DNA of 64,000 nt from Aquiflexum balticum DSM 16537 (lineage in GTDB: Bacteria > Bacteroidota > Bacteroidia > Cytophagales > Cyclobacteriaceae): contig NZ_LT838813.1 in NCBI RefSeq assembly GCF_900176595.1, forward strand, positions 310,001-374,000, in the 5' to 3' direction. The notes below the pieces were generated by a model. It searched no databases and was not told where the DNA came from. It worked only from the letters and a program-made list of their open reading frames with translations. Positions 44,718 through 53,422 of this stretch are shown in pieces. Numbering within the stretch: the stretch's first letter is position 1; each line of letters opens with the position of its first letter. The position numbers and the translations under genes are program-made.

Positions 44718-45143
44718 ATGAAAAAACTCTTTCTCTTAGTCTTTTTACTTGCCTCTAGTGGAACTATATTTTCCCAAACTCAGGAGGAGGAAAAAAAAGC
44801 CATCACGCGCACCATACAACTTTATTTTGATGGCATGATGGAAAGGGATCGAACGAAACTTGATGCAGCTTTTGATCCCTCAGCTAGACTCATCGGATAT
44901 CGCGGTGAAAATTTTACAGTAACACCCTATGAACAATGGGCTTCTGGAACGGCAAAAGGTGAAAAAAGAGATCCCGGTAAATTTGAGAATAAGCTTTTGG
45001 ATATTGACATCAAAGGCTATACAGCTTTAGCCAAAACCGAACTTTTTTGGCCGGGGATTTACTATTATGATTACCTTACGCTGATCAAAATTGACGGTCA
45101 GTGGAAAATAGTCCATAAGACCTGGTATGAGGAAAAGAGATAA
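44718..45143 (+). CDS. Exported NTF2-like / putative lumazine-binding protein
   Basis: A 141-residue protein with signal peptide (residues 1-20, ending FSQ) and an NTF2-like fold: YFDGMMERDRTKLDAAFDP at the first helices, then strand-rich FTVTPYEQWAS and a terminal VHKTWYEE. Many such Bacteroidota proteins are annotated as nuclear transport factor 2 family or lumazine-binding; activity is unknown. It starts on the base after the peptidase stop codon and ends before a strong terminator. Confidence 0.75.
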   Translation: MKKLFLLVFLLASSGTIFSQTQEEEKKAITRTIQLYFDGMMERDRTKLDAAFDPSARLIGYRGENFTVTPYEQWASGTAKGEKRDPGKFENKLLDIDIKGYTALAKTELFWPGIYYYDYLTLIKIDGQWKIVHKTWYEEKR

Positions 45144-45148
45144 AAACG

Positions 45149-45186
45149 AACCCTCCGAAATTCAAGTTTTCGGAGGGTTTTGTTTT
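45149..45186 (+). terminator. Terminator after the NTF2-like gene
   Basis: AACCCTCCGAAA / TTTTCGGAGGGTTT stem with T-rich tail, 6 bp past the stop; also usable by the convergent surface-protein gene. Confidence 0.85.
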
Positions 45187-45208
45187 GAGATTGGTTTATT
45201 CGAAATGA

Positions 45209-46840
45209 TTATTTCAATTTCCCTTCAGTATCTGTGAAATTTCCTTTGATAATCACATTTTGACCTTTTTGAACATTCCCAAAAATGGTCACTTTGTTTC
45301 CTTCACCAACAAATTCCAATGTCGCACCCGAATTCAGGTTCAAATTTCCGTAAATGACCAAATCACCAAATACTTTCATTGTAGCATTGCTGTTGATGGT
45401 GAGTGTACGGTTTTTGTTGAATTGCCCAAAAACCATTGCACCATTCATCATAAACACTCCCCCACTGTTCAAGTTCAGGCTATTTTCTATGGCCAATGAA
45501 CCACAGAAAGTGAATTGACCTCCTATGTTTACATTTTTAAATACATTGGATCCTGCATAACCAACTTTTTCATTGGAGTTAATATTCAAATTGGAACTTC
45601 CTGAATATAAACCGAAGCCTTCACAACTTATCCCTCCATTCAATGCTATTTCATCTTTTTCATAAAGATTCAAAATCTGAAGTCCTTTACGACCCGATGC
45701 TACAAAAATGTAGTCTTTATATGCTTTTATAAAATTCGAAGAACCGGATATCCCTAAAACTCCGATCTCTTCCAAAATATCATTTTCCAATATCTGGGAA
45801 ACTGAAACTCCTGCACCACCATTTGCCATATATACTTTACCATCATCATAAGAAACTGCATTGGTCACGACATCTCCCTCCTCAACTCCCAGAGGTTTGA
45901 TCAGGATGGGAAGTCGCTGCAACAAAACACCTGAAGGAATTGAATAAATTCCTGCCCCATTTCTGCCTTCTGATACCAATAACAAGCCTGGAGCCATATC
46001 CAAGGTTCTTTTTGATTCTGCAATATCCTTTTCATTCTGAATAGTGAGGATTGTTTCGAGGTTTGATGGCTTTAATAATTTGATTCCTTCAGTACCGCTC
46101 AAGGCTGCAAGTACTTCATTCCCATATTTGACTGCTCTCAAATCAGTCATTGGAAATTTATTGTGCATCTCGCCTTTAGGGTTGAAAAGACCCACCAACC
46201 CATTACTTCCGCTTGCAACTGCGATATCCTCTGAAGTAGTACAAACATCTACCGTGGCAAATCCTTCAATATCAAATTTGGAAAATTCAGAAATAAACTT
46301 CCCATTGCTGACATTAACCATAACCAATTGGGCAGCGGTGTTTATTTTGGGTTCCTGATCGATGTCAAAGGCAGCAGCAGCATACAAAACGCCGTTTTTA
46401 TAACTCAAGGAATTAATATCTCCATTTTTAAAGATAGCCTGACTCACAATTTTGGGATGTAATGGATCGGAAATATCAAATATTTCAATTGCTCCCAAAA
46501 ACACAGGACCTGCGGTATTGTAACTTACATACGCATAGTTTCCGAAAATATCCACATGGGTTGCGGTCAGTTCCCTGTCCCCAATCACAGGTGGATTCAC
46601 TTGCGAAACCATCACTATGGGGACTTTTCCGGCAGGAATATCTTCCTCCGAAATTCTCCCGTTCAACATATCTGCTCCAAAGATTTCAATTACACCTGAT
46701 CCTTCTAAAGTGATCCTTTTGTTTAAAGTTTCGCCATCCGTATTTATCTCGATGTTCGGATCAGAAACAGGATTTTTTTCATCAGGCACACAGGCCAAAG
46801 CTGTGGCAGTAAATAATAAATTAAAGATGATCTTGCGCAT
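45209..46840 (-). CDS. Beta-propeller surface lipoprotein with C-terminal beta-solenoid repeats
   Basis: A 543-residue lipoprotein (lipobox ALAC, C17). Residues about 80-400 form a propeller of LVIVD type, with phrases such as VDIFGNYAYVSYN, IEIFDISDPLHPKIVSQA and KDYIFVASGRKGLQILNLY. The last ~130 residues are short beta-solenoid-like repeats rich in Asn and Gly (NVNIGGQFTFCGSLAI, LTINSNATMKVFGDLVI, YGNLNLNSGATLEFVG). There is no T9SS C-terminal domain, so export is by the lipoprotein route. It may bind polysaccharide or act as an adhesin (inference). Confidence 0.75.
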   Translation of the reverse strand: MRKIIFNLLFTATALACVPDEKNPVSDPNIEINTDGETLNKRITLEGSGVIEIFGADMLNGRISEEDIPAGKVPIVMVSQVNPPVIGDRELTATHVDIFGNYAYVSYNTAGPVFLGAIEIFDISDPLHPKIVSQAIFKNGDINSLSYKNGVLYAAAAFDIDQEPKINTAAQLVMVNVSNGKFISEFSKFDIEGFATVDVCTTSEDIAVASGSNGLVGLFNPKGEMHNKFPMTDLRAVKYGNEVLAALSGTEGIKLLKPSNLETILTIQNEKDIAESKRTLDMAPGLLLVSEGRNGAGIYSIPSGVLLQRLPILIKPLGVEEGDVVTNAVSYDDGKVYMANGGAGVSVSQILENDILEEIGVLGISGSSNFIKAYKDYIFVASGRKGLQILNLYEKDEIALNGGISCEGFGLYSGSSNLNINSNEKVGYAGSNVFKNVNIGGQFTFCGSLAIENSLNLNSGGVFMMNGAMVFGQFNKNRTLTINSNATMKVFGDLVIYGNLNLNSGATLEFVGEGNKVTIFGNVQKGQNVIIKGNFTDTEGKLK

Positions 46841-46920
46841 TATTTTATATTTGAAATGTTTCGTTTAAAGAAAATTATCTATGTTTTTTGTTTTTTTATC
46901 TTTGTTGTCAGGAGATTCTT

Positions 46921-49038
46921 TCAATCAGTTTTAATCAATTTTTTTATCAGGGATTTTTCATTTTGTTGGACATAAACCAAATAAAACCCTGGTTTTATGT
47001 CTGAAACATTTAAGGATACTTTGTTTTCATTGATTACGGTCTGGGCTGGAAATATTTTCGAACCTTTGCTATCAATAATAAACACCTGCATTTTTTCTAT
47101 ATCTTTTGACTGAATAAAGAACTCCTCCCTTACTGGATTAGGATATAAGTGAATTTCCCAATCTGAGATAAAATCCACTCTGATCACGCTGGTGAAATCT
47201 TCTTTACCGTCAAAATCAACTTGCATTAATCTATAATAATTTGGTCCTATCAATGGATTAATATCACTGAATTGATAGTGGACAGGGCTTTCACTATCTC
47301 CTTTTCCTTTTACTTGTCCTATGTCCACCCAAGATCTGGCATCTTTTGAACGCTGAATGGCAAATTTTTCATTATTTTTTTCCTGAGCTGTCCCCCATTC
47401 CAAGTTGATTCTGTTTTCCATTGTCCTCCCATGGAAGTAAATCCACTGAACAGGCAAAATTCGAAATGTTTCACTGACCTCTGTATTGTAAGAACCTGCC
47501 CATGTATTGATAGTAATGTTATTACTGAATCCATTATCTCCTGTAGCCCACCAAATATGGTTAGGACCAGGAATACCTGTTGTATTAACCATTACAGATT
47601 GAGGACTGTCATTTGGTGTAAGGCCTGTTCTTGGTATCAAAGAATCGTCCCAAAATATATTGTTATTGGCCATAGCGCCAGGTCTGATGTTGGTTACTGT
47701 CATTCCTAGACTTTGCTCCAAATCAAATATTGGGAAATGAACCGGAAAAAAAACAACGGTAGCAATTACCTCAACATCCGTATCAGGAGGAACAACTATT
47801 CCTTGCGCATCCTCCCCATTCCAATAGATCTGATAAGTACCCGGTGCCTGATATTCTTCAGAAATCAATAAATCTATCCCATCATCATAGATTTGATTAC
47901 CATTCAAATCAATTAAAATATCAACAGTCGCAGGAAGGCTGATTGTAAGGTCCACTGTGGCCTCTCCGCCGTAATCGGGTGCAGATTTCTCTTGATAATT
48001 AACCTTCAAATTTGCCACAGGCGATGCGGTTGTCTTCCAAATTGTCGGATCAGGATCGTTTATAAACAATGGGTATTGAAAATTAGATGAAATTCCCTCT
48101 ATCGATCTTCTGTTTTCAGCAAAGGAAAGATCGTTTCTAGGCCCATCTTTGTTTGCAAAAAAATTGGTCCAGCCACCACTTGAACCTGCAAAATTGATGT
48201 ATTTTACAAAATAGTCGTCCCCCGTTCCAGAAAAAGAATTATCTACTGGAACGAAAAACCCAAAATTATCATGAAATGAAAAATTATCAGGTGCACCTTT
48301 TGTTAATGTTAGACTAGTCATTGAAGGGTTTTGTCTTGAATTGGCAATGCTCCAAAACCTGGAATAAACCCTTCCTGTAATTTCAGAATAGCCACTAGAG
48401 GAGACTGAAGCAACCGTAATATCCCAAAAATTGATGTTGAATCCACCTGAAATATGATTGTTCGAGGTATTTGAGATTTCAACCCAAAATGCCCTATCGG
48501 CTCCTGTATTATTTACAAATGAATATGCAGAATATCCGGTGCCTGTTATTTGTGAAGGACCATTCCGTGTTGCTATTGCTGAACCGGGCCTACCCTGAGC
48601 AGCACCATTACTATGTGCATCATAATCCTGAGATACAATTCTGGTCCGGGCAGCACCACTTGTCCCAATCGGGAAAAACTCTGAACTATTTGCATCGTAA
48701 TACCATCTGACCCTGATATTTCCTGTTGTCCCATGTCTGCGAAATCCCCAAAATACAGTTTCCCCGGCCTTAGCAAATACGTACAATCTATGGCCACCAT
48801 TATACCCTGAGATTCCAGATGGCAATAACATATATCCCCTATTGGAAAAACCTCCAGCTCCGGAATTACCAGGATACCATAGCCAACTTTGGCGGTTTTC
48901 CTCTATTCCCCAATTTGATGAGCCTTCCGAAAAACCCGAAAAGGAGGAAATTAATGAAATCAGCAATAAAATAATTTGCCTGAAATCGATTGATTTCAAA
49001 TGCAGCAAGCTTAAAATTTTTCTAAAAACCAAAAACAT
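46921..49038 (-). CDS. T9SS type A sorting-domain protein, large exported
   Basis: A 705-residue exported protein. A hydrophobic leader lies near residues 19-38. The body is beta-rich. The ~70 C-terminal residues (IHLYPNPVREEFFIQSKD, then GFYLVYVQQNEKSLIKKL) are a classic type A T9SS sorting domain, so the protein should cross the outer membrane through T9SS. Upstream of that is a fibronectin-like segment (NRINLEWGTAQEKNNEKFAI, then YYRLMQVDFDG) that is shared with the four following genes. Function unknown. Confidence 0.85.
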   Translation of the reverse strand: MFLVFRKILSLLHLKSIDFRQIILLLISLISSFSGFSEGSSNWGIEENRQSWLWYPGNSGAGGFSNRGYMLLPSGISGYNGGHRLYVFAKAGETVFWGFRRHGTTGNIRVRWYYDANSSEFFPIGTSGAARTRIVSQDYDAHSNGAAQGRPGSAIATRNGPSQITGTGYSAYSFVNNTGADRAFWVEISNTSNNHISGGFNINFWDITVASVSSSGYSEITGRVYSRFWSIANSRQNPSMTSLTLTKGAPDNFSFHDNFGFFVPVDNSFSGTGDDYFVKYINFAGSSGGWTNFFANKDGPRNDLSFAENRRSIEGISSNFQYPLFINDPDPTIWKTTASPVANLKVNYQEKSAPDYGGEATVDLTISLPATVDILIDLNGNQIYDDGIDLLISEEYQAPGTYQIYWNGEDAQGIVVPPDTDVEVIATVVFFPVHFPIFDLEQSLGMTVTNIRPGAMANNNIFWDDSLIPRTGLTPNDSPQSVMVNTTGIPGPNHIWWATGDNGFSNNITINTWAGSYNTEVSETFRILPVQWIYFHGRTMENRINLEWGTAQEKNNEKFAIQRSKDARSWVDIGQVKGKGDSESPVHYQFSDINPLIGPNYYRLMQVDFDGKEDFTSVIRVDFISDWEIHLYPNPVREEFFIQSKDIEKMQVFIIDSKGSKIFPAQTVINENKVSLNVSDIKPGFYLVYVQQNEKSLIKKLIKTD

Positions 49039-49237
49039 GTTAAAAGCAATAGGTTGGGTGATAATTCATCATTTAGACAGAGAGTTGCCTAAAAAAGTTT
49101 TGTGAATAAAATACTTAAAAAATTATTAACCAAACTATTAGTTTACAAAACAGAATTCAGAATATGAAATTCATTTTTTCACCTAAAAAATCAGTGTTTC
49201 GAAAATCAATTTAAAAAGTATATTAATTTTCAGTTAA

Positions 49238-50905
49238 TCATTTTAAAACCTTGATATGCTCCACTTTTTGTCCCCAACGGATTTCTATCACAAACAACCC
49301 TTTTGGCATCTTAGGTACCTTTGAGGCTAGAATTTCGTTCATTTCATTTTCATTGGAAACAGTTATAGATTCTGTGATAGCGGTCGGATGGATTAATCTA
49401 AAAGTTATTGGTTCATTCTTGTATTGTTGGGGATCCAATAAGTTAATATGCAGAACATTTCCATCTGTAGGATTAGGGTACGCACGCCATACACCTGGGG
49501 TAAATTCCATTCCTGGAATTCCAACAGATAGAGTTTTGGAATAGTCATATCCTCCATCCATATTTACTTGTTTCAGCCTATACAGAATATTTCCACCTGT
49601 AAGAGGTAATTGCCTGTCCTCAAATGCATATTTCACTTCACTATCACTCCAACCGAAAGATTTTACCTCACCGATTTTCTCAAATTGAATCCCTTGTATA
49701 GCCCTTTCGATTTCAAAGTGGGAAGACTCCCACTCTTTGGTCGTGGTCCAGTTAAATTCAATTGTTCTATTTGGGCTAATGAAAATAAGGGACATCTCTC
49801 CAAACAAAACTGGAAGAGGAACAACATTAAGTGGAAAATCATAGGTTATACAGACTCCTGTAGTTTGATTAACCATGGTAAGTGTATATAAACCTCCATC
49901 CAAACCAGTCAGATTTCTTGGGTCTGCTGGATTTAAAATATTCCCATCCTCATCCGTCCAAAAATATAAATATTCATCCCCAATTGGATCGATTGAATCA
50001 ATTACTATTGAACCATTCGGAACAGAACTAATATTCGGATCACTATCCGTAGTGGTAGATTCAATATTGAATAATGCTGGAACAATTATACTTGATGAAA
50101 TAGTAAATGAATTATCTGAAGAATCTTTATTAATTAATAAACCAGGTATTATCACATCAAGAGGATTTAAATTAGATAAGGTATATGAAAAACCACCATT
50201 CAACTCGGTTATAATATCACCATTAACATCAAAACTCCAATCGATTACAGCAGGCCTAGCTCCACCAGCTAATGTGGTTACAAAAAATGTGATATCTATA
50301 CTATTATCATTTTCTTCTACGCAATCTATTACATAATCAAAATCATAAATAAAACCATCAACGCCAACCGGTATGATTATAAGAGGGGGATTACTACATA
50401 GACCCGGAGCATAACCATCGCATTGGCCATTCGGGTTTAAATTATCATTTGCTGTCCAAAACGCTCGAGCATTAAAAAGTTCTAAAACTTGATTACTACA
50501 ATTGAAGGTATCAGAGCCAAGGTCTATTTGGATTGTGACTGTATTTTGTTGACCAGGACCGGTACTCACCACAGATCCAACAAAATATTCAATATTTAAA
50601 CTATCAACTCTAGTACCAGAAGCATTATTAATGAATAAATCAAATAACAACTTTACATTATCAAGGTCTTGGCGAGATGTATAGTTTAAAGTAATCCAGA
50701 ATTCCGAAACAGCCCCTGAACTATTGCACTCTTGAGCAGTCGATCGAACACCTAAGGAATCGCTTAAATATGCCTCTTGGATTACAAAATTATCCCTTTG
50801 ATTTTTTACTGGTTTACACTCTTCACAATCATTTTGCCCAGAACTTTTCAAGGCCACTCCAAATAGTAGCAAATGGAATAAAAATATGAATTTAAAAAAT
50901 TTCAT
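49238..50905 (-). CDS. T9SS cargo protein with CxxC start and WGQK-type C-terminal domain
   Basis: A 555-residue exported protein with signal peptide (residues 1-22) and an immediate cysteine pair CEECK. The middle is beta-rich with further cysteines. The last ~200 residues form the module seen in the next three genes: a fibronectin-like part (WTTTKEWESSHFEIERA, YRLKQVNMDGGYDYSKTL) and a sorting domain (VWRAYPNPTDGN, then FVIEIRWGQKVEHIKVLK). The N-terminal half resembles the product of 51262-52959 (same order of Cys and of FDYVIDCVE-/FEPIFECFE-like segments), so they are paralogs. Confidence 0.8.
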   Translation of the reverse strand: MKFFKFIFLFHLLLFGVALKSSGQNDCEECKPVKNQRDNFVIQEAYLSDSLGVRSTAQECNSSGAVSEFWITLNYTSRQDLDNVKLLFDLFINNASGTRVDSLNIEYFVGSVVSTGPGQQNTVTIQIDLGSDTFNCSNQVLELFNARAFWTANDNLNPNGQCDGYAPGLCSNPPLIIIPVGVDGFIYDFDYVIDCVEENDNSIDITFFVTTLAGGARPAVIDWSFDVNGDIITELNGGFSYTLSNLNPLDVIIPGLLINKDSSDNSFTISSSIIVPALFNIESTTTDSDPNISSVPNGSIVIDSIDPIGDEYLYFWTDEDGNILNPADPRNLTGLDGGLYTLTMVNQTTGVCITYDFPLNVVPLPVLFGEMSLIFISPNRTIEFNWTTTKEWESSHFEIERAIQGIQFEKIGEVKSFGWSDSEVKYAFEDRQLPLTGGNILYRLKQVNMDGGYDYSKTLSVGIPGMEFTPGVWRAYPNPTDGNVLHINLLDPQQYKNEPITFRLIHPTAITESITVSNENEMNEILASKVPKMPKGLFVIEIRWGQKVEHIKVLK

Positions 50906-51116
50906 AACTAATAAGATAATCTTACATCAAGAATTTTGAAATACAAATATATTATTTTGTCGTTCATTAAACAAGGATAAAGCTAAACAAATTTACTAAA
51001 ATGTATTTCAAATACTTTATATTGTTTTTCAATAATAAAATATGAAGATTTATGGATCGCTTTTCAATGAGCCATTTCCACTTAAGTTTAAAAAAGGGAC
51101 CACTTTAAAAAAAAGA

Positions 51117-51159
51117 CCAAAATAATCCAAAATAGTGGTTCTATATTGGATTATTTTGG
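51117..51159 (-). terminator. Terminator of the 51262-52959 gene
   Basis: A 19-bp stem with one mismatch (CCAAAATAATCCAATATAG on the minus strand against its complement) and a 5-nt loop, followed on the minus strand by eight T residues. The rest of the 356-bp gap (50906-51261) shows nothing else. Confidence 0.85.
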
Positions 51160-51261
51160 GATTAAAAAAAATTAGGGTAATGAGAAAAGTTTAAAGGTAT
51201 ACGTAAAGTGAACAATAGAATAAAGAATAAGTGCTTGCAAAAAGAAAGAGTAAAACAATGC

Positions 51262-52959
51262 TTACTTCTTCAACAATTTAAAGTGTTCCACTTTCTGACC
51301 CCACTGGATTTCGATCATTAACACACCATTGGGAATTCTGTTGATCAAATTGCCCAACACCTCATTTAACTCACTTTCGGATTTTGCCTGGACCTGATAG
51401 GTCATAGCAGTGGAAGAAATGATTCTCACTCCAATCAATTCCCCATTGTACCCTTTGAAATCAGCAAGCTTAATATTTAACCTGTCACCTCCAACCAATG
51501 GATTGGGATATACTTTCCAAATATTACCTGTAGTCAAACTACCGGCTATACGGACTGAGAATACTTTCCCTGTGGTGACCTTGCCATTGAAATCATATTG
51601 CTTGATTCTATAATAAACAATTGATTCTGTAAAAGGAAGAGCCATGTCAATATATTCATATCCAGTCATAGTATCTTTAAAACCCATCCCTTCAACAGTA
51701 CCGATTGCCCTGAAGTCATTGATATTGTCTACAGATCTTTCAATTTCAAAATGACTATTTCCCATTTCCTTAAAGGTAGCCCAGGAAATTTTAGCAGTTC
51801 TGGACTCGTTTAAATATTCGGCATCACATTCAGATATCTCAACAGGTAATATTCTGGCATCCATAACAAACAAATCTACTCTACATCTCCCTGTGGAATT
51901 ATCAATGGTGGTCAATTTATAGGTTGTTCCGCCTACCAATGAATCTATGGTAGCTTCTTCAGAATAGAATGTAGGATCGTCCAAGGAAGTCCAAAAGTGA
52001 AAATAATCTCCTTCCACAAATTCAATTTCTATAAGTCCGGAAGCCAGGTCTTGCCCTGAATTTTCATCAATGGTTGATTCAATTACTCTTTCACTTAAAA
52101 TAACATTCTCAGTTGTTAAAGCATTGGGAACTGTCGTGTTAATGGTTCCTGGATTTCCAACCAAGCCCTGCTGACTTATTGTCAAAGTAGCATTGAAACT
52201 ACTTCCTACAGCTCTGTTCCAAACTGTTGGATTAAATTCTGATGAACTTAATGATGTGCCGTCAGAAAAAGTAAAATTCCAGTTTGCATTATAATCTAGG
52301 GTAGGATTACCGCCAAAAAGAGAAGTAATTATAAAAGAAACATTAGTTTGATCTAAATCACCTTCAAAACACTCAAAGATAGGTTCAAAAGTATAAGACA
52401 ATACGCCAACTTCAATCGGGATAGAGCTTCTGTTATTTAAACATTGAGCTGCAGGATAACTCTGACAGGTGTAGCTGTCTTCCAAGTCTTTTGCAGCACT
52501 AGTAGTCCAGGAGACCAAGGGCTGGGAAAGTTCATAAAATTCATTTTGGCACTCAATTCCAATATTTGGAATAGGAATGGTGATAATACAAGAACCGGAA
52601 TTACAAGGGTTGATAGAACCCACATATTCGTTGATATAAAAAGAATCGAGAGGATCTCCATTTGGATTATTTCTGTCTTTCTTTACGATATCGGCAATTA
52701 TCCTAAAGTTATGTATCCCACTTCTTGAATTTGAGGTATACAACAATGAAATATAATAAGGCCCGCTATCTTCACAGATATTATTGGGATTTCCCGCAGC
52801 GTCACTGAAAAACACATTCAAAATGGAATAGTTTTGTGCATTCCCCTTACAGATGGTGCAAGAACCATCTCTTAAGTCAGGCTTGTTAGGATCTTGCGCA
52901 TTGCTATTGTAGCTAAGCACAAGAAATAGGGCGAAAAGAACTGTTTTTAAAAATCTCAT
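51262..52959 (-). CDS. T9SS cargo protein, paralog of the preceding gene product
   Basis: A 565-residue exported protein: signal peptide (1-21), then CTICK close to the mature N-terminus, a beta-rich cysteine-containing half, and the shared C-terminal module (ISWATFKEMGNSHFEIERS; YYRIKQYDFNGKVTTGK; IWKVYPNPLVGGDRL; MIEIQWGQKVEHFKLLKK). It has its own terminator at 51117-51159, so the paralogs are separate transcription units. Possible roles are adhesion or extracellular matrix; nothing points to an enzyme. Confidence 0.8.
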   Translation of the reverse strand: MRFLKTVLFALFLVLSYNSNAQDPNKPDLRDGSCTICKGNAQNYSILNVFFSDAAGNPNNICEDSGPYYISLLYTSNSRSGIHNFRIIADIVKKDRNNPNGDPLDSFYINEYVGSINPCNSGSCIITIPIPNIGIECQNEFYELSQPLVSWTTSAAKDLEDSYTCQSYPAAQCLNNRSSIPIEVGVLSYTFEPIFECFEGDLDQTNVSFIITSLFGGNPTLDYNANWNFTFSDGTSLSSSEFNPTVWNRAVGSSFNATLTISQQGLVGNPGTINTTVPNALTTENVILSERVIESTIDENSGQDLASGLIEIEFVEGDYFHFWTSLDDPTFYSEEATIDSLVGGTTYKLTTIDNSTGRCRVDLFVMDARILPVEISECDAEYLNESRTAKISWATFKEMGNSHFEIERSVDNINDFRAIGTVEGMGFKDTMTGYEYIDMALPFTESIVYYRIKQYDFNGKVTTGKVFSVRIAGSLTTGNIWKVYPNPLVGGDRLNIKLADFKGYNGELIGVRIISSTAMTYQVQAKSESELNEVLGNLINRIPNGVLMIEIQWGQKVEHFKLLKK

Positions 52960-53198
52960 GGGGTGATTGATTTTTTGTAGAGTCTATTTTGTCTTTCAAA
53001 TGTAATTATTTGCATTTAATAAAAAAACAAAAAATCAATCTTTTTACATTTTTTTATATATGAAATACTTTTTAATTGATTTGAAGTGCATATTTTTTGT
53101 TCAAAAATATTCTGAAATTCGAACTTTTATGGTCTTTTTTATAAAATTTTAAATTATCAAATAATTGATTTACAGCAGTTTAAAAAAAATCAGTATTC

Positions 53199-53223
53199 AA
53201 AATTCCATTTCTTATGGAATTTT
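53199..53223. other. Hairpin in the gap upstream of the 51262-52959 gene
   Basis: AAAATTCCAT / ATGGAATTTT with a 5-nt loop, in an AT-rich 463-bp gap (52960-53422). T-rich arms make it a weak terminator candidate for the gene to the right. Confidence 0.45.
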
Positions 53224-53352
53224 ATCATCAATAAATAATAGTAAAATAACAAAGGGATTTTTTCTTGCTGAACTGAAAAAAATTTTTGCCTATTCCAAAA
53301 CTTAGGAGATTGCTTTTGCAAGTCTTGATAAAAATTGACATTTTATTGCATA

Positions 53353-53383
53353 GACCTTCGAGGTTTTGAAAACCTCAAAGGTC
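53353..53383. repeat. Dispersed palindromic repeat, copy 2
   Basis: A nearly perfect 31-nt palindrome, GACCTTCGAGGTTTTG followed by its complement with one T/A difference, matching the copy at 5080-5108. It is followed by TTCAGTCTTCCAGCTTCC, related to the repeat after hpf. Confidence 0.7.
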
Positions 53384-53422
53384 ATTTAGCCTCCGACTTC
53401 AGTCTTCCAGCTTCCAAAAATT

